A stretch of 64,000 bases of DNA from Longispora sp047121295 (GTDB lineage: Bacteria; Actinomycetota; Actinomycetes; Mycobacteriales; Micromonosporaceae): NCBI RefSeq assembly GCF_047121295.1, contig NZ_CP139447.1, positions 5,270,001-5,334,000 of the forward strand, written 5' to 3'. Every line of letters begins with the position of its first letter. Position 1 is the first letter of the stretch. The notes beneath the pieces are model-generated. The model did no database searches. It was not told where the DNA came from and saw only the letters and a list, made by a program, of their open reading frames with translations. Shown piece after piece: positions 16,389 to 24,058 of the stretch. The position numbers and the translations under genes were made by a program.

Positions 16389-16703
16389 GCCGCCAGGGTA
16401 CCCACCGGGGAGGTCGTTGACGATCCACCGTCGACCGCCGCCCGGCCACCCGTGGCACGCGGGAGTTCACCTCCCGCCCGTTGTCCGCCGTGACCTGCTC
16501 CGCGAGGATTTCGCCATCCGCATCACTCGATGTCACCATTCCGGAGGTTCCCATGGTGTGTGCCCTGTCGCGGCGGCCCGCCCGAGCCTCCTCCGGACCG
16601 TCTCTCCACCTCGCCCGGGCCGGCCGTCCACCCCGGGGTGGAGACCCCGCTTCCACTCGTGCGTTGATGTGGGGACGGTGCCCGGATTCGTAGCGTCATA
16701 GCC
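16389..16703. other. 315-bp intergenic gap with possible leader ORF
   Basis: Lies between the divergent P450 and DUF1453 genes. A short ORF at 16553-16693 (+, 46 residues) has a well-spaced GGAGG but an Arg/Pro-rich, unremarkable product and may be chance or a leader peptide. A weak promoter-like pair (TTGATG 16654, TTCGTA about 17 bp on) precedes the DUF1453 start. Confidence 0.3.
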
Positions 16704-17216
16704 ATGACGACGATCGCGATCCTGACCGGGTACGCCCTGTTCATGCTGGCCCTGATCACCTTCATCATCCGCAGGCAGGTGAAGGAGGGCCCCTTCAAGG
16801 TCCGCCGGGCCGTGGTCCTCCCCGCGGCCATGCTCGCCGCCGGCCTGTTCGCCGACCACGCCATGTGGCACCGGCTGTCCACCCCGCTCGCGATCACCAT
16901 GCTCGTCGTCGGGCTCCTGGTCGGCGCGGCCACCGGCGTGATCCGGGCCCGGACGATGACCGTGTGGCGGACCGCGTCGGGCGTGATCACCCGGGGTGAC
17001 CGACGTACGGTGATCTGGTGGATCGCGTCCTTCGCGCTCCGGATCGTGATCATGGTGGCGGCCGGCGCGCTCGGCGCGGCCGAGGGCTTCGGGGAGGCCA
17101 TGTTGTTCGCCGGTGTGACGTTCGGGGTGCAGAGCCTCGTGCTCGCCCGCAGGGCCGGCATGCTCGGCGGCCGGCCGCTGCCGGTCGTCGCCGACCGCGA
17201 CCGGGTCGCGGCGTGA
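16704..17216 (+). CDS. DUF1453/CcdC-like four-helix membrane protein
   Basis: 170 residues, mostly hydrophobic with four to five membrane spans (GYALFMLALITFIIR, AAMLAAGLFADHAMW, LAITMLVVGLLVGAATGVIR, LRIVIMVAAGALGAAEGFGEA). The GxxxGxxRARTMTVW stretch is typical of DUF1453. Its stop overlaps the kinase start (GTGA), so it is translationally coupled to a two-component system and may be part of its sensing or its output. Confidence 0.75.
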   Translation: MTTIAILTGYALFMLALITFIIRRQVKEGPFKVRRAVVLPAAMLAAGLFADHAMWHRLSTPLAITMLVVGLLVGAATGVIRARTMTVWRTASGVITRGDRRTVIWWIASFALRIVIMVAAGALGAAEGFGEAMLFAGVTFGVQSLVLARRAGMLGGRPLPVVADRDRVAA

Positions 17217-18388
17217 CGAGCGAGGTGGCGGGGAGACGGCCGGCGCTGTCGACGGTCGCGCGCGGCATCGGCCTGGTCCTCTTCCCGCTGTTCTGCGCCA
17301 CCATCACCTGGCCGGACCGGCGGTGGCCGCTGGTTCTCGCGCTGTCGCTGCTGGTGCCGGGCGGGTTGCTGTACGCCCGGTACCGGGGCGGGGTCGCCAT
17401 GTCCCGGATGGCCTGGCGGGACGCCGCCGGGATGGCCGACCCCGACCGGGAGTGGCACGCGCTCGGCGGCCTGGCCGTCTCCGTCGCCGCCGGGGACGTG
17501 CTGCTGCTCGTCGACGGCCAGACCCCGGGCTTCGTCGCCTCGATGGCCGTCATGCCCTGGGCGCTGGCCCGGGTGAGCTGGCCGAAGGCGCCCGTGTTCT
17601 GCGTGGTGGCCGCGATCCCGCTGTTCCTGATCACCCTGCGGTACGCCGGCGGCTGGGCGGCGTTCGGCCTGACCACGGGCATGGCCGGCTCGGCGATGAT
17701 CGGCCTGCTGATGCGCGACGCCCGGCAGAAGGTCGCCGCCGCGCAGCAGCTCCTGGACTCCGAACGCGAGGCGCAGGCGGCCACCCGGCGCGCCGAGGCG
17801 CTCGCCGAACGCCAGCGGCTCGCCCGCGAGATCCACGACATCCTCGCCCACACCCTGACGGCGCAGGTGGTCCAGCTGGAGGGCGCGCGGATGCTGCTGA
17901 ACCGGGGCGCCGACCCCGCCGAGGTGCTGCGCCGGGTCGAACAGGCCCAGCGGCTCGCCCGCGACGGCCTCGACGAGACCCGTCGGGCCCTGGAGTCGCT
18001 GCGCGGCGACGCCCGGCCGCTGCCCGACCTGCTCCGGACCCTCGCCGGCCAGTCCGACGCGGTGTTCCTGGTCGAGGGCCCCGAGGCCCCGCTGCGGCCC
18101 GAGGCCGCGCTGGCCCTGGAGCGGGCCAGCCGGGAGGCCCTGACCAACGCGCGCAAGCACGCGCCCGGGGCCCGGACCACGGTCACGCTCACCTATCGTG
18201 GGGACGCGGTCGAGGTGGAGATCCTCGACGACGGGACGGCCGCGCCGCACCCCGAGCTGGGCGGCACCGGCGGCGGCTACGGGCTGGCCGGCATGCGGGA
18301 GCGCGCCGAACTGCTCGGCGGGGCGCTGGAGGCCGGGCCGCGCGCGGACGGGAAGGGATACCGGGTGTGGCTGCGGGTACCGAACTGA
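17213..18388 (+). CDS. NarL-type sensor histidine kinase
   Basis: 391 residues from GTG 17213, which overlaps the previous stop. Four or five membrane spans in residues 15-150 form the sensor; the HisKA_3 dimerisation domain carries His208 (REIHDILAHTL) and a HATPase_c domain ends the protein (EALTNARKHAP, DDGTAA, GGGYGLAGMRERAELLGG). It autophosphorylates and passes phosphate to the overlapping response regulator. The signal is unknown; the upstream DUF1453 protein may contribute. Confidence 0.92.
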   Translation: MTSEVAGRRPALSTVARGIGLVLFPLFCATITWPDRRWPLVLALSLLVPGGLLYARYRGGVAMSRMAWRDAAGMADPDREWHALGGLAVSVAAGDVLLLVDGQTPGFVASMAVMPWALARVSWPKAPVFCVVAAIPLFLITLRYAGGWAAFGLTTGMAGSAMIGLLMRDARQKVAAAQQLLDSEREAQAATRRAEALAERQRLAREIHDILAHTLTAQVVQLEGARMLLNRGADPAEVLRRVEQAQRLARDGLDETRRALESLRGDARPLPDLLRTLAGQSDAVFLVEGPEAPLRPEAALALERASREALTNARKHAPGARTTVTLTYRGDAVEVEILDDGTAAPHPELGGTGGGYGLAGMRERAELLGGALEAGPRADGKGYRVWLRVPN

Positions 18389-19011
18389 GGGTCGTGATCG
18401 CCGACGACCAGCGCGTCATCCGCGACGGCCTCGAACTGCTCCTCGGGCTGGTCGACGGGGTGACCGTGGTCGGCACGGCCGCCGACGGGCTCGAAGCGGT
18501 GGCGGCGGTCGCCGAGCACGCCCCCGACGTCGTGCTGATGGACCTGCGGATGCCCCGGTGCGACGGGGTGGAGGCGACCCGGCGGGTGCGGGCGGAATAC
18601 CCGGGGACCCAGGTCGTCGTGCTGACCACGTACGCCGACGACGCCGACATCCTCGCCGCGCTGCGGGCCGGGGCGCGCGGCTACCTGACGAAGGACGCCG
18701 GGGTCGAGGAGATCAGCCGGGCGCTGCGCCGGGTCGCCGACGGGCAGGCGGACCTCGACCCGGAGGTGCAGCGCAAGCTCCTCGAACTGATCCCCGGCGA
18801 GCACCTGCGCGCGCCGACCCACGACCTCACCGAGCGGGAGGTCGAGGTCCTGCGGCTGGTCGCGCAGGGGCTGTCCAACACGGACATCGCCGGCCGGCTG
18901 TTCATCTCCGAGGCGACGGTGAAGACGCACATCAACCACATCTTCGCGAAGGCCGAGGTGCGCGACCGGGCGCAGGCCGTGGCGTACGCATACCGGCAGG
19001 GCATCGTCTGA
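18367..19011 (+). CDS. NarL/FixJ-family response regulator
   Basis: 214 residues from GTG 18367, overlapping the kinase gene by 22 bp. Receiver domain with acidic pair (IADDQ) and phospho-acceptor Asp59 (VVLMDLRMP), Thr/Lys switch residues (LTTYAD, YLTKDAG), then a LuxR-type HTH (LTEREVEVLRLVAQGLSNTDIAGRLF...TVKTHINHIFAK). Cognate partner of the kinase. Target genes are not evident from the window. Confidence 0.93.
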   Translation: MAAGTELRVVIADDQRVIRDGLELLLGLVDGVTVVGTAADGLEAVAAVAEHAPDVVLMDLRMPRCDGVEATRRVRAEYPGTQVVVLTTYADDADILAALRAGARGYLTKDAGVEEISRALRRVADGQADLDPEVQRKLLELIPGEHLRAPTHDLTEREVEVLRLVAQGLSNTDIAGRLFISEATVKTHINHIFAKAEVRDRAQAVAYAYRQGIV

Positions 19012-19063
19012 GCTGCGCATTCACCGACAACCACCCGGCCGCCCCGGCGAGCATACTGGGGGT

Positions 19064-19300
19064 ATGAAGGGCGACCGGGTAGAGATAGTCATCGATGCTG
19101 GTAGCGGGTCGCGCACCTATGAGGTCGTCGCGACCCGGGCCGGCCGGCGGGTCGAGGTCTCCGTGGGCCGGGGCGTGGTCGAGGTGTCCGAGGTGACCAG
19201 GGGCGGCACGACCGTGCGCACCGCGCGGTTCATGGCGAGCAGGATCCTGGCCCTGGTGGAGCATCCGGCCCAACGGGCGGCGGAGCCGGACGACGCGTAG
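19064..19300 (+). CDS. Small conserved-looking hypothetical protein
   Basis: 78 residues from ATG 19064 with GGGGGT just upstream. No signal or membrane segment. Alternating beta-rich sequence (DRVEIVIDAGSGSRTYEVVATRAGRRVEVSVGRG) followed by a helical C-terminus. It sits 52 bp after the response regulator in the same direction and may share its transcript. Not recognised. Confidence 0.55.
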   Translation: MKGDRVEIVIDAGSGSRTYEVVATRAGRRVEVSVGRGVVEVSEVTRGGTTVRTARFMASRILALVEHPAQRAAEPDDA

Positions 19301-19313
19301 ACGGCCATCATTA

Positions 19314-19330
19314 CGTGAAGCTATTTCACG
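19314..19330. promoter_or_regulatory. Inverted repeat upstream of acylase gene
   Basis: CGTGAA-GCTAT-TTCACG, perfect 6-bp arms, 50 bp upstream of the acylase start in an AT-richer stretch. Operator candidate. Confidence 0.4.
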
Positions 19331-19349
19331 ATCTTGGCTCCGGCGGTAC

Positions 19350-19365
19350 GGTGACGAGAGTCACT
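19350..19365. promoter_or_regulatory. CRP-like half-site pair GTGA-N6-TCAC
   Basis: GGTGACGAGAGTCACT matches the TGTGA-N6-TCACA consensus at 8 of 10 positions. It sits just upstream of AAAGGAG, where binding would block expression of the acylase gene. Confidence 0.3.
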
Positions 19366-19381
19366 TCACAAAGGAGCCGGC

Positions 19382-22300
19382 ATGCGTACCCCTCCTCGCG
19401 CGGCGCTCGTGGCCCTGACCCTCGTCGCCGCGCTGGCGGTGCCCTCCCCCGCCGCCGCCACGCCCACCGCCTCGACCTTCGCCGCCAACGACTACTGCCT
19501 CGGCCAGTGCGCGGACATCCTGCCGCCCGGCGAGAACGGCAACGCCACCCTCGCCGACATCCTGGCCAACCGGGCGTTCGGCACCCGGCCGAAGCACACG
19601 GACGACCAGCTCGGAAAGTACGCGGCGCTGGTCAACTCCTCCACCGGCCTGAGCAACGCGTCGCTGGGCCAGTTCTTCGACGACGCCTCCTTCGGAGTGC
19701 CGGCCGACCAGGTGGAGAGCACGGTGTCCCCGCGCTCCGACGTGACGATCGTCCGGGACAGGGCGACCGGCGTGCCGCACGTGTACGGCACCACCCGCTC
19801 GGGCACCGAGTTCGGCGCCGGCTACGTGGCCGCCCAGGACCGACTCTGGCTGATGGACCTGTTCCGGCACGTCGGCCGTGGCGCGCTGAGCGGCTTCGCG
19901 GGCGGGGCCGCCGCCAACCGGCAGCTGGAGCAGACGTTCTGGCAGGCCGCGCCGTACACGGAGGCCGAGCTCCGGGCGCAGCTCGACGCGGCCGTCGCGC
20001 GCGGCGGGGCCCGGGGCCAGCAGGCGCTGCGGGACGCCACCGACTACGTGGCCGGCATCAACCTCTACATCGACCAGTCCTACGGCGGCCGGTACTTCCC
20101 CGGCGAGTACGTGCTGACCGGGCACGTGGACGCGGTCACCAACGCCGGCAGCATCGACCACTTCCAGCTCACCGACCTGGTCGCGCTGGCCTCCGTGGTG
20201 GGCGCGCTGTTCGGGGCCGGCGGGGGCGGCGAGGTGCAGTCCGCGCTGGTCAAGCTCGCGGCGAACCAGAGGTACGGCCAGGTCGAGGGCGACCGGGTGT
20301 GGAACGCGTTCCGGGAGCAGAACGACCCGGAGGCCGTGCTGACCCTGCACGACGGGCAGACGTTCCCGTACGCGGGCAGCCCGGCGAACCCGCAGGGCGT
20401 CGCGCTCCCCGACCCGGGCAGCGTCACCCCGGCCCAGTTGATCTACGACCCGACCGGCTCCGCGAACACGGCGACCACGGCGGCGGCCGGCGTGCTGCCC
20501 GCCGACCTGCTGACCGCCAGGCACGGCATGTCCAACGCGCTCGTCGTGTCCGGCGCGCACACCGACGACGGGCACCCGGTGGCCGTGTTCGGCCCGCAGA
20601 CCGGGTACTTCGCCCCGCAGCTCCTGATGCTGGAGGAGCTGCACGGCCCCGGGATCGACGCGCGCGGGGTGGCCTTCGCCGGCTCCAGCTTCTACGTCCA
20701 GCTCGGCCGGGGCGTGGACTACTCGTGGAGCGCGACGTCGGCCGGCCAGGACATCACCGACACGTACGCGACGACGCTGTGCAACCTGGACGGCTCGGCG
20801 CCGACGAAGGACTCCGTGGCCTACGACTACCACGGCACGTGCACGGCGATGGACCGCCTCGAACGGTTCGACGCGTGGAGCCCGACGACCGCGGACGGCA
20901 CGCCGGCCGGGTCCTACAAGCTGGTGGTGTACCGGACGAGGTACGGCCTGGTCACCCACCGGGGCACCGTCGCGGGCCGGCCGGTGGCGTTCACCAGCCT
21001 GCGGTCGACCTACATGCACGAGGTGGACTCGATCATCGGGTTCCAGCTGTTCAACGACCCTGCCGCGATCACCTCGGCGGCGGACTTCCAGCAGGCGGCA
21101 TCGCAGATCGGCTACACGTTCAACTGGTTCTACGCCGACGCCCAGCACACCGCGTACTACAACTCGGGCGCGAACCCGGCCCGGCCGGCGAACGTCGACC
21201 CGAGCCTGCCGATCGCGGCCACGGCGGCCAACGAGTGGACCGGCTACACGCCGAACGCCTCGCACCCGAACTCGATCGACCAGGACTACTACGTGTCGTG
21301 GAACAACAAGCAGGCGAAACAGTACAGCTCGGCCGGGTTCGGCGAGGCCAGCGTGCACCGGGTCAACCTGCTCGACGCCCGGGTGAAGGCCCTGGTCACG
21401 AGTGGCACGAAGGTCAGCCGGGCGGCGCTGACGTCCGCGATGGCCGATGCCGCCGTCACCGACCTGCGGGCCGAGGACGTGTTGCCGGAGCTGCTGCGGG
21501 TGCTGACCAGCCAGCCGGTCACCGACCCGGCGCTCAACGCGGCCGTCACCGAGCTGAAGGCCTGGCAGCAGCACGGCGGCAGGCGGGTCGAGACCGCGCC
21601 CGGCAGCCACGTCTACCGGGACGCGCACGCCATCGCGGTGTTCGACGCGTGGTGGCCGCTGCTCGCGCAGGCGGAGTTCAAGCCGGCGATGGGTGACCAG
21701 CTCTTCGGGGCGCTGGCCGGGGCGTTGCAGCTCAACGAGTCGCCGTCCGGCGGCCAGAACGGGCCCTACTCCGGCTCCGGCGGGGCGGACGCGGCGGTCG
21801 GGCACCGGGGCTCGGCGTTCCAGCACGGCTGGTGGTCCTATGTCGACAAGGACCTGCGCGCGGTCCTCGGCGACCCGGTCACCGGCGGCCTGACCCGCAC
21901 CTGGTGCGGCGACCTGGCGGGCTGCCGGGCGGCACTCCTGGGCGCGCTGGGCGGGGCACTCTCCCAGACCACCTCCCAGGTGTACCCGGCGGACGCGCAC
22001 TGCGCCGCCGGCGACCAGTGGTGCGCGGACGCCATCGTGCAGAACCCGCTCGGCGGCGTCACCGACCCGATGATCAGCTGGCAGAACCGGCCGACGTACC
22101 AGCAGGTCGTGCAGTTCGCGGCGCACCGGGGCGACTCGGTGGCCAACCTCGCGGCCGGCCGGCCGGTGTCCGCGACGAGCTACCAGCACGGCTGGTTCGA
22201 CCCGTACTGCCCGCCCGGGTACGCCGTCGACGGCGACCCCGGCAGCCGGTGGGCCAGCGACTGGTCGGACAACCAGTCGATCACCGTGGACCTCGGGTCG

Positions 22301-22540
22301 GCCCGGACGGTCCGCAGGGCGGTGCTGCGCTGGGAGTCCGCGTACGCGGCGAGCTACAAGCTCCAGGTCTCCACCGACGGCGCCACGTGGCGGGACGCGC
22401 TCGTGGTGACCGCCGGGGCCGGGGGCGTGGAGAACGACGCGTTCGCCCCGGCCACGGCCCGGTACGTCCGGATGCAGGGCGTCCGGCGCGGCACGAGCTA
22501 CGGCTACTCGCTGTACGAGTTCGAGATCTACGAGCACTGA
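19382..22540 (+). CDS. Secreted penicillin-acylase-like (S45) amidase with C-terminal discoidin domain
   Basis: 1052 residues from ATG 19382 behind AAAGGAG. Signal peptide 1-26. Residues about 110-870 form the Ntn-hydrolase acylase: VTIVRDRATGVPHVYG opens the alpha chain and Ser384 in HGMSNALVV is the likely nucleophile exposed by autocleavage. FGPQTGYFAP and VAFAGSSF follow as in PGA/aculeacin-acylase relatives. Residues about 915-1052 are an F5/8 type C domain (RPVSATSYQHG to YGYSLYEFEIYEH). Family members deacylate beta-lactams, lipopeptides or N-acyl homoserine lactones; the substrate is open. The added discoidin module suggests surface or glycan attachment. Confidence 0.88.
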   Translation: MRTPPRAALVALTLVAALAVPSPAAATPTASTFAANDYCLGQCADILPPGENGNATLADILANRAFGTRPKHTDDQLGKYAALVNSSTGLSNASLGQFFDDASFGVPADQVESTVSPRSDVTIVRDRATGVPHVYGTTRSGTEFGAGYVAAQDRLWLMDLFRHVGRGALSGFAGGAAANRQLEQTFWQAAPYTEAELRAQLDAAVARGGARGQQALRDATDYVAGINLYIDQSYGGRYFPGEYVLTGHVDAVTNAGSIDHFQLTDLVALASVVGALFGAGGGGEVQSALVKLAANQRYGQVEGDRVWNAFREQNDPEAVLTLHDGQTFPYAGSPANPQGVALPDPGSVTPAQLIYDPTGSANTATTAAAGVLPADLLTARHGMSNALVVSGAHTDDGHPVAVFGPQTGYFAPQLLMLEELHGPGIDARGVAFAGSSFYVQLGRGVDYSWSATSAGQDITDTYATTLCNLDGSAPTKDSVAYDYHGTCTAMDRLERFDAWSPTTADGTPAGSYKLVVYRTRYGLVTHRGTVAGRPVAFTSLRSTYMHEVDSIIGFQLFNDPAAITSAADFQQAASQIGYTFNWFYADAQHTAYYNSGANPARPANVDPSLPIAATAANEWTGYTPNASHPNSIDQDYYVSWNNKQAKQYSSAGFGEASVHRVNLLDARVKALVTSGTKVSRAALTSAMADAAVTDLRAEDVLPELLRVLTSQPVTDPALNAAVTELKAWQQHGGRRVETAPGSHVYRDAHAIAVFDAWWPLLAQAEFKPAMGDQLFGALAGALQLNESPSGGQNGPYSGSGGADAAVGHRGSAFQHGWWSYVDKDLRAVLGDPVTGGLTRTWCGDLAGCRAALLGALGGALSQTTSQVYPADAHCAAGDQWCADAIVQNPLGGVTDPMISWQNRPTYQQVVQFAAHRGDSVANLAAGRPVSATSYQHGWFDPYCPPGYAVDGDPGSRWASDWSDNQSITVDLGSARTVRRAVLRWESAYAASYKLQVSTDGATWRDALVVTAGAGGVENDAFAPATARYVRMQGVRRGTSYGYSLYEFEIYEH

Positions 22541-22590
22541 CGCGCGCCGGGTCGGGTCCCACCGTAACCCTCAAAAGGGTCTTCCGGTGG
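22541..22590 (+). repeat. Intergenic element, copy H (diverged)
   Basis: CGCCGGGTCGGGTCCCACCGTAACC then AAAAGGG, directly after the acylase stop. It matches the element core (GGGTCGGG...CCGTAACC) but the GATC end is not kept. It contains a CACCG...CGGTG pairing that could act as a terminator. Confidence 0.5.
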
Positions 22591-22657
22591 GAACCGACTC
22601 CGGGCCTGGTGCGAACATCGGTGTGTCCCCACCCTGAAGCGGCGTGAGAGGAACACC

Positions 22658-23365
22658 ATGGACCACGAGGAACTCCGGCGACGGTTCGCCACCCTGACCA
22701 CGGCCCACATCGCGGACGCCTGCCTGCGCGCCGGCGTCCCGGTGCGGTGCGCCCCCACCGGGGTGCGGGCCATGACCCCCGGCACCCGGGTCGCCGGCCG
22801 GGTGGCCCCCGCCCGGCACGTCGGCAGCGTCGACCTCTTCCTGGAGGCCTTCGAGGACGCCGCGCCCGGCGACGTGCTCGTCGTCGACAACGGCGGCCGG
22901 GTCGACGAGAGCTGCGTCGGCGACCTCGTCGCGCTGGAGGCCCAGGCCGCCGGGCTGGCCGGGATCGTGATCTGGGGCCTGCACCGCGACACGGCCGACC
23001 TGCGCGTGATCGGGCTCCCGCTGTTCAGCGCCGGCACACTGTCCACCGGCCCGCTCCGGCTCGACGAGCGCCCCAAGGACGCCCTGGAGGCCGCCACGGT
23101 CGGCGACTGGACCGTCGGGCGGGCCGACCTGGTGCTCGGCGACGACGACGGCGTGCTGTTCGTGCCGGCGGACCGGGCCGGGGAGCTGTTCACCCTCGCC
23201 GAGGGGATCCGGGACACGGAGCGCCGGCAGGCGGAGCGGATCCGGGCCGGGGAGTCGCTGCGCGCGCAGGTCCGGTTCGACGTGTACCTCGCCCGACGGC
23301 GCGAGGAGCCGGGCTTGACGTTCCGCGAGCACCTGCGGGCGGTGGGCGGGGCGATCGAGGAGTAG
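22658..23365 (+). CDS. RraA-family protein (HMG aldolase-like)
   Basis: 235 residues from ATG 22658 with GAGAGGAA upstream. Shows the RraA fold: LTTAHIADACLRAG at the start, GDVLVVDNGG near 75, and GIVIWGLHRDTADL, whose Arg-Asp pair is the metal/pyruvate site in 4-hydroxy-4-methyl-2-oxoglutarate aldolases. It may cleave such acids; RNase E inhibition is unlikely outside proteobacteria. Stands alone, followed by a palindromic terminator. Confidence 0.85.
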   Translation: MDHEELRRRFATLTTAHIADACLRAGVPVRCAPTGVRAMTPGTRVAGRVAPARHVGSVDLFLEAFEDAAPGDVLVVDNGGRVDESCVGDLVALEAQAAGLAGIVIWGLHRDTADLRVIGLPLFSAGTLSTGPLRLDERPKDALEAATVGDWTVGRADLVLGDDDGVLFVPADRAGELFTLAEGIRDTERRQAERIRAGESLRAQVRFDVYLARRREEPGLTFREHLRAVGGAIEE

Positions 23366-23373
23366 GCCGGTAC

Positions 23374-23405
23374 GCCCGGCCGGGGCACGGTTCGCCCGGC
23401 CGGGC
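23374..23405 (+). terminator. Hairpin made of two GCCCGGCCGGG blocks
   Basis: GCCCGGCCGGGGC (23374-23386) and GCCCGGCCGGGC (23394-23405), each self-complementary and able to pair with the other, 9 bp after the RraA stop. Confidence 0.6.
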
Positions 23406-23440
23406 AGCCGCGCTCGGACGGCTGATCTACGCTCGGTCCG

Positions 23441-23989
23441 GTGACCGACGACCTGCCGCCCTGTGCGTGCATCATCTGCCAGGACTACGGCGACCGCGAC
23501 GAGCTCGACGCCATCGACCGGCACACGATCGCGAACGTCGGGGAACATGGCTGGAGCGTGCTCCAGATCCCGGAGGACACGCTCGGCCCCGGCTGGGCGT
23601 TCACCGTGGGGCTCTGGCACAGCCACCGACAGCCCGAGCTCGCGGTCTTCGGCCTGGACATCGAGACCATGAAGGCCTGCCTCAACGTCCTCGGGACCCA
23701 GGTCGCCGACGGCTGGCCGGCCGAGCCCGACCACGAACGCAGCCACGTCATCGACGGTGACCCGGTCCTGTTCGGGGCCGTCGACCCGAGGTGGTACCGG
23801 GCGTTCTTCGGCACCGCCATTGCCTTCTACCGCCGCCCGCCCGTCCCGTTCCTCCAGGTCCTCTGGGCCGACCGGGACCAGCGGTTCCCGACCGGCCCCG
23901 ACTGCGACCCGACCGTCCGCGACCGGCAGCCCGCGCTGTGGCTGCCGCCCGACGGGCACCCGAAGGGCGTGTGGACCCAGGACCTGTGA
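23441..23989 (+). CDS. DUF4262 protein
   Basis: 182 residues from GTG 23441. CACIICQDYGDRDE at the start has three Cys that could bind metal. HGWSVLQIPEDTLGPGWAFTVGLWHSHRQPELAVFGL is the family signature. Function is unknown; related proteins occur scattered in actinobacteria, sometimes beside toxins or regulators. It converges on the nuclease gene with a shared terminator. Confidence 0.82.
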   Translation: MTDDLPPCACIICQDYGDRDELDAIDRHTIANVGEHGWSVLQIPEDTLGPGWAFTVGLWHSHRQPELAVFGLDIETMKACLNVLGTQVADGWPAEPDHERSHVIDGDPVLFGAVDPRWYRAFFGTAIAFYRRPPVPFLQVLWADRDQRFPTGPDCDPTVRDRQPALWLPPDGHPKGVWTQDL

Positions 23990-24018
23990 GGGCCGGGCAC
24001 ACCTCGTACCACGGAAAA

Positions 24019-24044
24019 GGGCCGCGCCGACAACGGCGCGGCCC
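24019..24044. terminator. Perfect 11-bp bidirectional hairpin
   Basis: GGGCCGCGCCG, loop ACAA, exact complement, preceded by AAAA and followed by CTCTT. It is 29 bp after the DUF4262 stop and 14 bp from the stop of the convergent nuclease gene, serving both. Confidence 0.8.
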
Positions 24045-24058
24045 CTCTTCGTGGGGTG

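Noticed and set aside
19361..22537. 1058-codon open frame antisense to the acylase
   Set aside because: Same bias effect; no recognisable domain, and the + strand acylase has signal peptide, catalytic motifs and discoidin domain.
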